Part shown: piece after piece, positions 1 through 8,364 of the stretch
How the letters are laid out: each line of letters begins with the position of its first letter
How positions within the stretch are numbered: the first letter of the stretch is position 1
Source of the DNA: Thermoproteota archaeon
GTDB taxonomy: Archaea; Korarchaeota; Korarchaeia; Korarchaeales; Korarchaeaceae
Direction of reading: 5' to 3'
NCBI GenBank assembly: GCA_027491435.1
Contig: JAOZFG010000021.1
Location: 1-44,802 of the forward strand
DNA length: 44,802 nt
Position numbers and translations under genes: made by a program
Notes under the pieces: generated by a model
Told to the model about the DNA's origin: nothing
The model's database searches: none
What the model saw: the letters and a program-made list of their open reading frames with translations, nothing else

Positions 1-1689
1 TTTCGATTCGTTCACTTCCTCTTGACCTTCTCCCCCCGGCTGGGTCTCAGTCCTGTTGACCTGGGCCCAGTCGCTGGTCCTGTTCGTATGAGGTTGACCT
101 TCAGGGCTTGTCTGATCGGCTGACTCGTTAGAGTTGCCGGGATTTGTCTGATTTGCAGAGTCGTCCTCCTGACCATCGTCGGGGAGCTTAACTATTAGAG
201 AGGCTACATCAGTGGCTACAACCCCATCTATGTCCTGAGCCTTGGCTGTGAACGTGAGGGCGCCGTTGACTGAGCTCGACTGTCTAGGCACCTCGTAGTT
301 TACGACTCCCCCATCCGGACTTAACTGGAACCTTTCACCGGTCTCCTTCACTATGAGCTCCACCTGGAGGCCCTCAGCGTCGTCAGAGGCCGTTACTGTC
401 ACGGTCACAACATCCCCCGGGCTCGCTTCCGAAGCGCTCAGCGAGACGTTGACCTCTGGCTCTAGGTTTTCAACGGTTACTGGCCAAGAAACGTTGGTCC
501 ACCCGTCGACGTCCCCAGCGCTGACCTCTAACGTGTAATTGGAGGCTAGTATATCCCTAGGAACGGCTATCTCCTGATTCCCTTCGGATAAGCTTAACTT
601 GAGAGGTCCGAAGCTGAGCTCTCCCCTAACATCATCTCCGTCTTCCTCGCTTATCGATACGGTTATGAGGTCCCCCCTATGGACCTTTGGTGGGACGTCC
701 CCCTCTACCCTAGGCGGGGATCCCAGCACCGTCACCTTGAAGGACTTGGAGAAGTTCCCGTCAGAATCCCTGACGAAGGCCTCTAAGCTGTACTCTCCGG
801 CTTTAACGTGGGGAACCTCCACTTGGTAGCTGCCCGTCCCGCTTACCTCTATCGTGTTGTTAAAGGCCCTGATGAAGCCCGTGACCTCATCCCCGTCGAC
901 CTCCTCCACGATAACTGGTATTTGAGACCCCTTCCTGAAGCTACCTCCAGACAGCCTTACCGTAGGCGGATCGCCCAGCACCCTTAAGCTCCTACGGGAG
1001 TACTTGGTATCGCTTATCCCGCCGTACTCCTTAGTGACTTTGACTGATACCTCATACACGCCTTTTCTGACGTTTGGAACGGTTATTTTGTGGGAGAAGG
1101 TCCCCTTTCTAGTCCTAGGTATCGTATAATAGGACCCAAATACCTTTGCCCTTACTGAAAGAGTTCCATAGCCGTCGTCAACCTCGTCTAAGCCTGTAAC
1201 CGTCAGGGTGAATTGTTTACCCCTCCTAACCTTGGAGGGGCTCAGGTAGACGTTAAACCTAGGCACCCCAACGGAGTAAGTTGAGCCCAGAGACTCGGTG
1301 GCCGTTAGAGTCTCAGTACAGATCTCCTCTTTCATTTCCTCATCGTAAAAGCAGTAGGAGTACTTTACCACGGCCCTAGCAGATCCCGTACCCAGTGAAG
1401 AGGCGAGCAGGTTGGCTGATACGCTGCCTCCGTTCACGTTAACTGAGCTCAGGGAGAGCGAGCCGCTAACTGATACGGTGGCAGATGAGACCTCGCACCT
1501 AGTCACCTGACCTACCACTTCCTTCGAGTAGGTGTAGGCCACAGTCACCCTGTTTCCGTAGCTAACAGCCCTCGGGAGGCCTTGACTTACGCTTATATCT
1601 ATTTCGCACCTGGGCCTGTCTCCCACCACGTTCAGGTTGATGGAAGAGAGCAGCAACATAAAGGCCAGCAAGATTGAGGCCTTGTTCAT
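1..1689 (-). CDS. Secreted surface protein with Ig-like repeats (3' end outside window)
   Basis: The minus-strand frame is open from an ATG at 1689 to the window edge, giving at least 563 residues; the C-terminus is missing. It starts with a signal peptide (MNKASILLAFMLLLSSINL) and then runs through successive beta-sandwich-like modules of about 80 residues. These share phrases such as PPKVHRGDLITVSISEEDGD and GDVVTVTVTASDDAEG, typical of CARDB/Ig-like extracellular repeats. The last visible part is a Pro/Asn/Ser/Gln-rich acidic linker with several N-x-S/T sequons, the sort of stalk that precedes a membrane anchor. Cysteines occur only in the N-terminal module. The role is probably cell-surface structure or adhesion; I do not recognise a specific family. 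Confidence 0.8.
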   Translation of the reverse strand, partial: MNKASILLAFMLLLSSINLNVVGDRPRCEIDISVSQGLPRAVSYGNRVTVAYTYSKEVVGQVTRCEVSSATVSVSGSLSLSSVNVNGGSVSANLLASSLGTGSARAVVKYSYCFYDEEMKEEICTETLTATESLGSTYSVGVPRFNVYLSPSKVRRGKQFTLTVTGLDEVDDGYGTLSVRAKVFGSYYTIPRTRKGTFSHKITVPNVRKGVYEVSVKVTKEYGGISDTKYSRRSLRVLGDPPTVRLSGGSFRKGSQIPVIVEEVDGDEVTGFIRAFNNTIEVSGTGSYQVEVPHVKAGEYSLEAFVRDSDGNFSKSFKVTVLGSPPRVEGDVPPKVHRGDLITVSISEEDGDDVRGELSFGPLKLSLSEGNQEIAVPRDILASNYTLEVSAGDVDGWTNVSWPVTVENLEPEVNVSLSASEASPGDVVTVTVTASDDAEGLQVELIVKETGERFQLSPDGGVVNYEVPRQSSSVNGALTFTAKAQDIDGVVATDVASLIVKLPDDGQEDDSANQTNPGNSNESADQTSPEGQPHTNRTSDWAQVNRTETQPGGEGQEEVNESK

Positions 1690-1690
1690 G

Positions 1691-1707
1691 GAGACCCCGT
1701 TAGGGGG
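1691..1707 (-). promoter_or_regulatory. Hairpin just upstream of the surface-protein start codon
   Basis: A 6-bp perfect inverted repeat (GACCCC / GGGGTC, 5-nt loop) ends one base before position 1690 and sits directly before the ATG at 1689. The 3' arm is G-rich and occupies the place where a ribosome binding site would be. A weak TATA-like CTTTTACG near 1720 would put the transcript start inside the repeat, so it could be a DNA operator or an RNA hairpin. The function is inferred only. Confidence 0.3.
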
Positions 1708-1756
1708 TCATCTCACGTAAAAGCCACTCAACTGGTTCAACTCTAAGGTGTAACTT

Positions 1757-2173
1757 TCACCAGACTGCCAACACTATCATGCTTAAAGTGCCCTCCACCC
1801 CATCCCTCTCCCTTATTGTTTCTATCGCCTTGTTGAGGCTGGAGGGGTCGACGCTCACCACCTCAGCTACTATATCGTAGTCCCCGGTCACCTCGTAAGC
1901 CTTGACCACTTCGGGGATCTTGGATATGTACTCAGCCACTTTGGGTATCTGATAGCCTGACCTCACCTTTATGAGGACTATCGCCTTGAGGCCCGTCTCG
2001 CCCAGCTCTACAGTGAACTTCTTTATAACACCTTCCCTGATTAGCTTGTTAACTCTTTTTCTGATGGTAGCCTCACTTACCTTAAGTTCTTTAGCTATAT
2101 CCGTGAATGGCGTCCTAGCATTTTCAAGCAATCTCCTGAGGATGTGCCTGTCCAGCTCGTCCATAGTCATCAT
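1757..2173 (-). CDS. Lrp/AsnC family transcriptional regulator
   Basis: A 138-residue protein with the full Lrp/AsnC layout. The N-terminal winged helix (about residues 5-52) contains the helix-turn-helix with SEATIRKRVNKLIREGVIK. The C-terminal RAM/ACT-like effector domain (about 65-135) contains VLIKVRSG and VTGDYDIVAEV. Members act as dimers or octamers that bind amino acids and control metabolism genes. The ATG at 2173 lies about 25 nt from a TATA-like box (ACTATTTAACTT, minus strand, near 2197), fitting a leaderless mRNA; ATGs at 2170 and 2164 are alternatives. It shares its promoter region with the divergent gene at 2223. The ligand is unknown. Confidence 0.9.
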   Translation of the reverse strand: MMTMDELDRHILRRLLENARTPFTDIAKELKVSEATIRKRVNKLIREGVIKKFTVELGETGLKAIVLIKVRSGYQIPKVAEYISKIPEVVKAYEVTGDYDIVAEVVSVDPSSLNKAIETIRERDGVEGTLSMIVLAVW

Positions 2174-2222
2174 GTATTCGTACCTTAGTTAAGTTAAATA
2201 GTTATGGCTGTTCGATAATTAG
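2174..2222. promoter_or_regulatory. Shared divergent promoter (Lrp gene / OB-fold gene)
   Basis: One AT-rich core (AAGTTAAATAGTT, 2191-2203) is about 25-27 nt from both the ATG at 2173 (minus) and the GTG at 2223 (plus). A single near-symmetric TATA element could serve both directions and give leaderless transcripts. The Lrp product would be placed to autoregulate here; this is inferred. Confidence 0.5.
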
Positions 2223-3491
2223 GTGAAAAAGTTGGTGGATATTAGGGACGTGTTAGAAGGTAGGGTTCCCGAGGGGGAGGAGGTCTCCCTGACCGGCGAG
2301 GTGGTGGACCTCCTCCCACTAATAGCCATCGGTGACATAAGGTATGGGAGGCTCAGGATATCTGACGGGAAGGACTCGATAGTCCTCATGATACAGCAGG
2401 GGTCTGGCTACTACCTTCCAGGCGACGTGCTCGAGGTCAGGGGGAAGGTGAGGCCGTGCCCCTTCATGCTATCTTTGAAGTGCGTGGAGACGGACCCTGA
2501 CATGATAAGGGTGAAGAGCTGGAAGTACGTCTCCCCGGAGGACAGGGGTAGCGTAGAGAGGCTGGGTCCCTTCTACCTGAAGTACCTGCTCTTCTTCACC
2601 AGCACTGATGAGAGAGTAGTAGACGTGCTGCTCAAGACCGGCCTGGAGCCTCTGAGGGTTCTCTCGCTGGCCAGGGAGATGGCGGCTAGGGGCGAGGACA
2701 TGAGGGGCCTTGTAGACGCCATTACGGCTATGGTGGCTTACTCCTACTTCTTAAAGGACTTGGAGGCAGCCAACACCGCCAACATAATCACGAAGCTCCT
2801 TCTGGGCGACGGAACTCTCCCTGATAAGTTCAAAGAGGCAATAGATCCTTTGGACAAGATGATATCCATAATGGTCAGTGCTGAGGGGCTTAGGGTCGTA
2901 GTTGAGCCCTCCCCCTCCATGGTAGGGCTAGTCAAGCTTTACCCGACGGCCTCGCCAGAGGAGCTTGATGACGTCTCCTTCCTGAGGCCTCTGACGGAGA
3001 GACTCATTCACCTCCTGAAGGAGGGGTCCAGCAGGCTGATAATAATTGAGATCATGCAGAAGGAGCTCATACCCATGGTCAGGAAAATGGGAGAGCTGAT
3101 TCCCGGTCTGGGCGAGGCTCCTCTCTACTACCTGGCAGTTCCCTCCCTGGAAAGCTCAGAGTCCTTTGGAGAGGCGGTTAGCAAGCTCATAAAGCTAGGA
3201 GAGGAGATGGAAAGCAAATCTGTAGTTTACTTGGAGTTCCCAGAGATACTGGTGCCGAGCGACGCCTTCATTTCCACAGCCAACGTGCCTGACGAGTGGA
3301 AGATGATGATGCACATAATGAGGAAAGACGTGATCGATTCCCTGAAGAAGGCCCTGGAGAAGGGATCAGTAGTGCTTGTGGTAACCATGTCCGCCACTTA
3401 CATATCCGAGGACCTGTTGGAGAGAGCCGACAAGGTTTACAGGGTGACCGCCTCAGGCGTAGTGGACGTCACCGAATCCGTTAAGCAGTAA
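2223..3491 (+). CDS. OB-fold protein with a possible degenerate AAA-type domain
   Basis: A 422-residue protein starting at GTG 2223. Residues about 15-90 look like an OB-fold (GEEVSLTGEVVDLL, then YLPGDVLEVRGKV), a nucleic-acid-binding fold. The C-terminal half has spacing reminiscent of an AAA ATPase core: a hydrophobic strand ending in acids (VVYLEFPEILVPSDAF, Walker-B-like), then VVLVVTMSATYISEDLLE, which resembles the sensor-1 region, and a following RADKVYRV. There is no Walker A GxxGxGK[ST] motif, so it probably does not hydrolyse ATP. It sits alone opposite the Lrp gene and overlaps the 3' end of the Nudix gene by 39 nt. The OB assignment is moderate; the AAA relationship is speculative. 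Confidence 0.7.
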   Translation: MKKLVDIRDVLEGRVPEGEEVSLTGEVVDLLPLIAIGDIRYGRLRISDGKDSIVLMIQQGSGYYLPGDVLEVRGKVRPCPFMLSLKCVETDPDMIRVKSWKYVSPEDRGSVERLGPFYLKYLLFFTSTDERVVDVLLKTGLEPLRVLSLAREMAARGEDMRGLVDAITAMVAYSYFLKDLEAANTANIITKLLLGDGTLPDKFKEAIDPLDKMISIMVSAEGLRVVVEPSPSMVGLVKLYPTASPEELDDVSFLRPLTERLIHLLKEGSSRLIIIEIMQKELIPMVRKMGELIPGLGEAPLYYLAVPSLESSESFGEAVSKLIKLGEEMESKSVVYLEFPEILVPSDAFISTANVPDEWKMMMHIMRKDVIDSLKKALEKGSVVLVVTMSATYISEDLLERADKVYRVTASGVVDVTESVKQ

Positions 3492-3935
3492 GGACAGGAT
3501 CCTGTAGGTGAGACCCCACACCACCAGCCCGCCCATCACGAACGCTGGAGTGACGATTCGCCTGCCTGGTATGTAGGCTATCGTCCTCCTGGGGTTGAGC
3601 TCCACCCACCTAGCTTCTTCTACCTCTTTACCATCTGTTTTCGGCATCACCTCCTCACTCAACCTGAATAGGAAAGGCTTAACCCTCACCTTAGTTAGCA
3701 GGGTGCTCATGAACGGGAGTTCCCCCATCAGGTCCTCCTCAGAAAGTTGGATGCCCACCTCCTCTTGGGCTTCCCTGAGAGCAGCCTCTAGGCAGCTCTC
3801 CCCCTTCTTAGCCCTGCCTCCGGGGAATCCGACCTGCCAGAAGAACCTGTCCCCCTTTCTGGGCCTTCTCCTGATGAGGAGAACCCTCGCGCCCGACAGA
3901 ATGACGGCTACGGAGGCCTCACACATCCCAACCAT
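3453..3935 (-). CDS. Nudix hydrolase, CoA pyrophosphatase-like
   Basis: A 160-residue Nudix enzyme. The Nudix box GX5EX7REUXEEXGU is complete at residues 40-62 (G40, E46, R54-E55, E58-E59, G61), so the Mg-binding catalytic residues are present. The preceding FFWQVGFPGG and the C-terminal VVWGLTYRIL resemble the NudL/CoA-diphosphatase branch (COG0494, YeaB type), which splits CoA or its derivatives into phosphopantetheine and 3',5'-ADP. The exact substrate cannot be read from sequence. Start ATG 3935, with a second ATG at 3926. It is convergent with, and overlaps, the preceding gene, and divergent from uppS. Confidence 0.88.
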   Translation of the reverse strand: MVGMCEASVAVILSGARVLLIRRRPRKGDRFFWQVGFPGGRAKKGESCLEAALREAQEEVGIQLSEEDLMGELPFMSTLLTKVRVKPFLFRLSEEVMPKTDGKEVEEARWVELNPRRTIAYIPGRRIVTPAFVMGGLVVWGLTYRILSLLLNGFGDVHYA

Positions 3936-3974
3936 TTTAAAAACTGATCAAAGAAAAGGATTACTGAGGGCCTT

Positions 3975-4760
3975 ATGCTGGACCTCCTCTACAAGATCCT
4001 GAGCAAGATCCAGATGCCCGTGTACACCAAGTACTTGGAGGGCTCCGTGAAGAAGGGGAAGATGCCCAGGCATATAGGGATCATACTGGACGGCAACAGG
4101 AGGTTTGCCAGGAAGATGGGCCTGAACTACTACGATGGATATAGGTTGGGGGCTAAAAAGGTTGAGGAGATACTTAACTGGCTGGACGATCTTGGAATAG
4201 AGCACATAACCCTTTACGTCTTCTCAACGGAGAACTTCGACAGGCCTAAGGAGCAGATAGAGGCCATAATGAGCGTCATAGAGGAACAGCTTAGAAGCCT
4301 GCTTAACGACTTAGACAGGTTGAGGAGATCCGGAATTAGATTTAGGGCCATAGGAAGGCTTGAAATGTTGCCGGAGAGGGTTAGAAAGTTGATAAGAGAG
4401 TTAGAGGAGAAGACTAGAGATTTTGGCGGCCGAACCCTCAATATAGCCGTCGCTTACGGCGGAAGAAGGGAGATAGTGGATTCCGTCAGGAAGATAGCCG
4501 AGAAGGTGCTTAGAGGTGAGCTGAGACCCGAAGAGATAGATGAAGAGGTTATAAGGGAGCACTTGTACGCCCCTGATCTGCCAGACCCCGACCTCATAAT
4601 AAGGACCTCTGGGGAGGAGAGGTTGAGTAACTTCCTGCTCTGGCAATCCGCCTACTCCGAGCTCTACTTCTGCGAGGCTTATTTGCCGGAGTTCAGAAAG
4701 GTCGACCTGTTGAGGGCGATAAGGAACTACCAGAGGAGGGAGAGGAGGTACGGGAGGTAA
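3975..4760 (+). CDS. uppS: Cis-prenyltransferase (undecaprenyl/polyprenyl diphosphate synthase family)
   Basis: A 261-residue member of the cis-prenyltransferase family, which condenses isopentenyl diphosphate units onto an allylic diphosphate to make the polyprenyl lipid carrier used in archaeal N-glycosylation. The diphosphate-binding motif HIGIILDGNRRFA is at residues 33-45 with the catalytic Asp at D39. The later RTSGEERLSNFLLWQ signature and the SELYF motif near residues 213-235 are intact. Start ATG 3975 is preceded by GAGGG at 5 nt, and a TATA-like TTTTAAAAAC near 3940. The stop TAA overlaps the ATG of the next gene by one base, so the three genes 3975-6215 look like one operon. A lipid carrier fits the envelope-glycoprotein-rich setting. 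Confidence 0.92.
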   Translation: MLDLLYKILSKIQMPVYTKYLEGSVKKGKMPRHIGIILDGNRRFARKMGLNYYDGYRLGAKKVEEILNWLDDLGIEHITLYVFSTENFDRPKEQIEAIMSVIEEQLRSLLNDLDRLRRSGIRFRAIGRLEMLPERVRKLIRELEEKTRDFGGRTLNIAVAYGGRREIVDSVRKIAEKVLRGELRPEEIDEEVIREHLYAPDLPDPDLIIRTSGEERLSNFLLWQSAYSELYFCEAYLPEFRKVDLLRAIRNYQRRERRYGR

Positions 4761-5647
4761 TGGAGACGAAGGTTGAGGTTATGGACATTTACGTTAACTT
4801 GGAAGACCTCATAGAGGAGTACGGATTGGACGTTGAATTTCAGCCCGTTAAGTCTGATGTCGGATCCCTTTACAGGTTAAAAAATTATGGAGTGTTTGTT
4901 TACGAAGATGTGGACTTAGTAGAGCTTCAGAAGAGGCCATACATAGTTGGAAGGGAGTTCAGAAGGCACATCGTCCCCTTCAAGGAGAGGCTCGAGAAGG
5001 TGGTGAACAAGCTGTTCCCGCCGAGTTTCGGGAGGAGAAGTCTGATCCCAGTCGGGAGGGCCCCTAATTACCTTAGGGTCCAGCTGAGCCCTTCAGAAGG
5101 CAGGATCGCCCCCGTATTCTACGGGAAGTTCGTGGGCCCTAAAGAGGTAGGGGAAGTGGAGGGCTGGTTGAGGAACTTTCTAGATGAGGTCTCCGTCTTC
5201 ATGATCTACGGCTTCGTCTCGGTCCAGGCTTTAGAGGGTTTGAGGTCACTTTCCGAGTCCTTAGGACCTGACATGATAGTCCTGTCGCTCTCGGCCCTGC
5301 CTAGCTCCGACAGCGAGGGAAGGCAAGTCATTTACGGGCCGGACATAGGGAAGCTCAGGGAGGAGACCTTCAAGCCCCTGGGCGGGGCCTTACCCAAGGA
5401 AGTTCTGGTGAACCTCCTGGACTCCTACGCCCCGGGCACGAGCGTATACGTAGACGAGGCTAGGTACTCTAGCGAGTGCTCTGAGCTGGGGGATTACTAC
5501 AGGTCCCTGGTGGAGGACCTTCAGCTCCTTTTAGAGAGTCCGGTCCTGGACTCTTGGCAGTATGAGGTGACCTACAGGCTCATGAAGGAGGTGTTCGAGG
5601 AGGTCGACCTGTGTGGACTGTCAGGAGAGGATTTTAACGGCATCTAA
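4760..5647 (+). CDS. Hypothetical protein, uppS operon
   Basis: A 295-residue soluble protein without signal peptide or membrane segments; I do not recognise the family. It is acidic and rich in Leu, Glu and Ser, and has a central alpha/beta-looking stretch (VSVFMIYGFVSVQALEGL, then MIVLSLSALPSSDSEG) and a helical C-terminus with two cysteines near the end. The ATG overlaps the uppS stop (TAATG), and GGGAGGT just before it may serve as ribosome binding site; an in-frame ATG at 4781 is an alternative. The gene overlaps the next one by 35 nt, so translation is probably coupled. Function unknown. Confidence 0.75.
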   Translation: METKVEVMDIYVNLEDLIEEYGLDVEFQPVKSDVGSLYRLKNYGVFVYEDVDLVELQKRPYIVGREFRRHIVPFKERLEKVVNKLFPPSFGRRSLIPVGRAPNYLRVQLSPSEGRIAPVFYGKFVGPKEVGEVEGWLRNFLDEVSVFMIYGFVSVQALEGLRSLSESLGPDMIVLSLSALPSSDSEGRQVIYGPDIGKLREETFKPLGGALPKEVLVNLLDSYAPGTSVYVDEARYSSECSELGDYYRSLVEDLQLLLESPVLDSWQYEVTYRLMKEVFEEVDLCGLSGEDFNGI

Positions 5648-6215
5648 CGAGCTCTTAGAAGCCTTGTCTTACGGATGTGAGGGGTTCTCCAGGTCTGTGG
5701 CCGGGATAGTGGAGTGCAGAACACCGACTAGAGGGGTCCTCCCCACCTACGTCATGTACCAGTTGGGAGACCTACTGGGAAGGCGATTGAGGGACCCGGC
5801 AGGCTCGATAAAGGGCATCCTTAGGTGTTGGGTCAAGGGGGGCAGGGAGGTTAGGTTCATACTTTCGGTGGCCCTGGGCAGGGTGGCCATGGCCTACCCC
5901 CGAGAAGTCGAGGTCTACCTGGCTGAAGTCCTTCACCTGGACGACGGCTCCTTATCTAAGTGGGTAGTGCCCATCCTAATGATCTGGGACAAGGGATCCT
6001 TCTTCAGGTTGCTCCACAGGAACGAGGCCGCTAAATGGCCCCTCATAGAATCCCTAGTTTGGTACACCAAGTATTCTCCGGAGGACGCAGACTATGCCCT
6101 TTACGCCTTGAGCACGCTGTCAATCGAGGGGGATCCCAGGTACAGGAAGGTCGTCGAGTCCATAAACAGGGTTAGGTCTGTCAACCAGAGGGTTGAACGG
6201 ACCAGGGCCACCTAG
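5613..6215 (+). CDS. Hypothetical helical-repeat-like protein
   Basis: A 200-residue protein starting at GTG 5613, inside the end of the preceding gene (35-nt overlap), so it is likely translated by coupling. The sequence is almost wholly helical-looking and amphipathic (VRFILSVALGRVAMAYPREV, WVVPILMIWDKGSFFRLL), suggestive of HEAT/ARM-like repeats, but no repeat consensus is clear. It has no signal peptide. Three cysteines lie in the first 80 residues. It closes the uppS operon and overlaps the convergent gene at 6181 by 35 nt. Function unknown. Confidence 0.65.
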   Translation: MDCQERILTASNELLEALSYGCEGFSRSVAGIVECRTPTRGVLPTYVMYQLGDLLGRRLRDPAGSIKGILRCWVKGGREVRFILSVALGRVAMAYPREVEVYLAEVLHLDDGSLSKWVVPILMIWDKGSFFRLLHRNEAAKWPLIESLVWYTKYSPEDADYALYALSTLSIEGDPRYRKVVESINRVRSVNQRVERTRAT

Positions 6216-6867
6216 CTGGCTTAACCATCACGTGCTCCTCACCTAAGTCCATCTTCTCAAGCCACATGTCCATGGTTATGTTCATATCGGGGCTCGAGGA
6301 TCTAGTCTGAGCCTTCACCAGGGCTCCGGTCTCGACGTCGTACATCAAGTATAGAGAGGCCTTTCCAGACTGAGCGTAGTTCTCAACCTCGTACCTGTAC
6401 TTGTAGACCGTGTAAATGTTACCTCCAGACGACACAGAGTCCAGCCCATCGTAAGTGAGCTCAATGGGCGCTCCCCTACCGCCGAACGGCAGGACTATGT
6501 TCCTGGTGCCCAGCACCTCGACCGGCAAAGCTATGTAAGGAAAGAAGACTTGGGCGCAATCTTTAGTGACCTGCCCCCGCTCAACGAAGCAGACCTGGTA
6601 GTAGGGCCAAGTAAAGTTCCTTATCACGAACTCCCTGACTGAATCCGTGTAGACCTTCTTGGTACCGTTAGGATAGTAGCCAACCGCACGGAAGTGCTGA
6701 GCCAAGGTCGAGTTCTCCCCGACCTTGAAGGTGAGCTCGCTCAGCTTCTGATAAACCTCGTTGAAGCTCTTGTCAACCTTTGAGGTTAACACGACCACGT
6801 TTAGATATAGAACGCCTACCATGAGCGCCGCTGCTAAGGCTATGATGCCTACCACGTACCCTTTCAT
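6181..6867 (-). CDS. Membrane-anchored extracellular protein, unknown
   Basis: A 228-residue protein with one N-terminal hydrophobic segment (GYVVGIIALAAALMVGVLYL, residues 3-22) and an otherwise extracellular domain with three or more N-x-S/T sequons and two cysteines (residues ~93 and ~104) that could form a disulfide. The lack of a clear signal-peptidase site suggests an uncleaved anchor, with the C-terminal domain outside. The C-terminal part (VYKYRYEVENYAQ, SLYLMYDVETGALVKAQT) looks beta-rich. Start ATG 6867; a TATA-like TTCTTATAG near 6904 is shared with the divergent reductase. No family recognised. Confidence 0.75.
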   Translation of the reverse strand: MKGYVVGIIALAAALMVGVLYLNVVVLTSKVDKSFNEVYQKLSELTFKVGENSTLAQHFRAVGYYPNGTKKVYTDSVREFVIRNFTWPYYQVCFVERGQVTKDCAQVFFPYIALPVEVLGTRNIVLPFGGRGAPIELTYDGLDSVSSGGNIYTVYKYRYEVENYAQSGKASLYLMYDVETGALVKAQTRSSSPDMNITMDMWLEKMDLGEEHVMVKPARWPWSVQPSG

Positions 6868-6923
6868 CCCTTAAACCCAACCTTTAACACAATCTAACTA
6901 TAAGAACTTAACTAGGTGTGCCT

Positions 6924-7715
6924 ATGAGGGAGGAGCTTAACCGTACAGGCGTCCTCGTAGCCAAGCTGGGGCTTGGGACTTACACGCTGGACTCCATCCC
7001 CAGGGAGAGGGCCGTGTCAGTAATAAGGCGTGCTATAGACTTGGGGATGAACTTGATAGACACAGCTGAGATGTACGGCTGGGGAAAAGTAGAGGAGCTA
7101 GTGGGTGAGGCAATTAAGCCTTACGACAGGGAGGATTACTTCCTAGTGAGTAAGGTCTGGGGGACCAACCTGGGCTACGAGGGCGTGATCAAGGCAGCGA
7201 AGGCCAGCGTAAAGAGGCTGGGCACCTACATAGATCTCTACCTTATACACTGGCCTAACCCCAGGTACCCCCTGGAGGAGACCCTGAAGGCCTTCAGAGA
7301 GCTCAAAAGGGAGGGGCTCATCAGGTTCAGCGGGGTCAGCAACTTCTCCTTGGGTCAGCTTAAGGAGGCGATGAGATACGATGAGATAGTTGTCAACCAA
7401 GTAGAGTACCATCTGAACAACAGGGAGCCTGAAAGGGGACTTCTGCAATTCTGTCAGGAGGAGAGGATCACTCTAATGGCTTACAGCCCACTTGACAGGG
7501 GGAGGCTTGCTAGAAATCCGCCCAAGGTCCTCAGGGAGGTGGCTCAAGAGCTGGGAAGAACTCCCGCTCAAGTAGCTCTTAGATGGCTTATCTCAAAGAA
7601 AATGGTCGTAGCAATACCTAAAGCTGGCTCTATAGAACATCTTAAGGAGAATTATGGTGCTTTAAGCTTCAAAATTCCGGATCACCTTATGAAGAGGCTG
7701 GACTCGATGGCTTAA
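6924..7715 (+). CDS. Aldo/keto reductase
   Basis: A TIM-barrel NADPH-dependent aldehyde/ketone reductase of 263 residues. The catalytic tetrad is visible: Asp46 and Tyr51 in LIDTAEMYG, Lys77 in LVSKVW and His109 in YLIHWPNP. The NADP-binding C-terminal part includes AIPKAGSIEHLKEN. The substrate is not predictable. I chose ATG 6924 over the in-frame GTG 6918 because a TATA-like CTATAAG centred near 6901 places the transcript start at about 6925. It is divergent from the anchored protein at 6867 and stands alone. Confidence 0.92.
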   Translation: MREELNRTGVLVAKLGLGTYTLDSIPRERAVSVIRRAIDLGMNLIDTAEMYGWGKVEELVGEAIKPYDREDYFLVSKVWGTNLGYEGVIKAAKASVKRLGTYIDLYLIHWPNPRYPLEETLKAFRELKREGLIRFSGVSNFSLGQLKEAMRYDEIVVNQVEYHLNNREPERGLLQFCQEERITLMAYSPLDRGRLARNPPKVLREVAQELGRTPAQVALRWLISKKMVVAIPKAGSIEHLKENYGALSFKIPDHLMKRLDSMA

Positions 7716-7769
7716 CATCTCATTCAATAACTTTATTAAGAAAGTAAGTTTACTAAATATGGTGGTCAA

Positions 7770-8363
7770 ATGGAGTTACTAAGAGAGGCTGCCATGTGGT
7801 TGGGATGGGTGATCCTCTCACCTGAGGAGGCCTTCGACTCGTACATAGCTGAGAAGAGGTCAGCCATGCTGCCGGTGCTAATCTACACCATAATCTCCTA
7901 CTCCTTGGGATCTCTGATACTGAGGAACATATCCTCTTGGGGGATAATGGCCCCCCTCAGCCCCATACTCGGACCTTTGAGCTACGTGACCGGGGTGACC
8001 ATATTAGGGATCTCTCTAGTGAACTTGGTGGTTTACACCGGGTTCGTTCACCTCATCGCGGGCCTTATGGGACACCATGAGGGGAGATGGGAGTCCTTCA
8101 TAGGTTTAGTGGGCTTCTCATCGCTGCCCCACCTGATACCGTCAACCCTGCTAGCTTCCTACGTGATAACGCCCAACCCCTGGATATTCGTTGTGGGGAT
8201 CACGCTGATGTTAGTCACGTTCATTTGGTCTGTGTACATGGTGATAGTGGCTGCTGCAGTAAACTACGGAATGGACAAGGGACGTGCCTTCTTGGCCTCG
8301 GTGATCTCTGTTGTCCTGGCCTTGCTGCTGCTGTCCGTCATAAGCAGAGTCTGGAGGTGGTGA
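7770..8363 (+). CDS. Yip1-domain membrane protein
   Basis: A 197-residue protein with about five transmembrane segments (residues ~33-50, 60-85, 88-110, 130-165, 170-190). The N-terminal WVILSPEEAFDSY is typical of archaeal and bacterial Yip1-domain proteins, whose molecular role in prokaryotes is not settled. A TATA-like AACTTTATTAAG near 7731 and GGTGGTC just before the ATG mark the start. It leads a tight three-gene operon (next gene 1 nt away) with a membrane-anchored beta-rich protein and an ArsR-type regulator, suggesting an envelope-related regulated unit. Confidence 0.8.
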   Translation: MELLREAAMWLGWVILSPEEAFDSYIAEKRSAMLPVLIYTIISYSLGSLILRNISSWGIMAPLSPILGPLSYVTGVTILGISLVNLVVYTGFVHLIAGLMGHHEGRWESFIGLVGFSSLPHLIPSTLLASYVITPNPWIFVVGITLMLVTFIWSVYMVIVAAAVNYGMDKGRAFLASVISVVLALLLLSVISRVWRW

Positions 8364-8364
8364 G

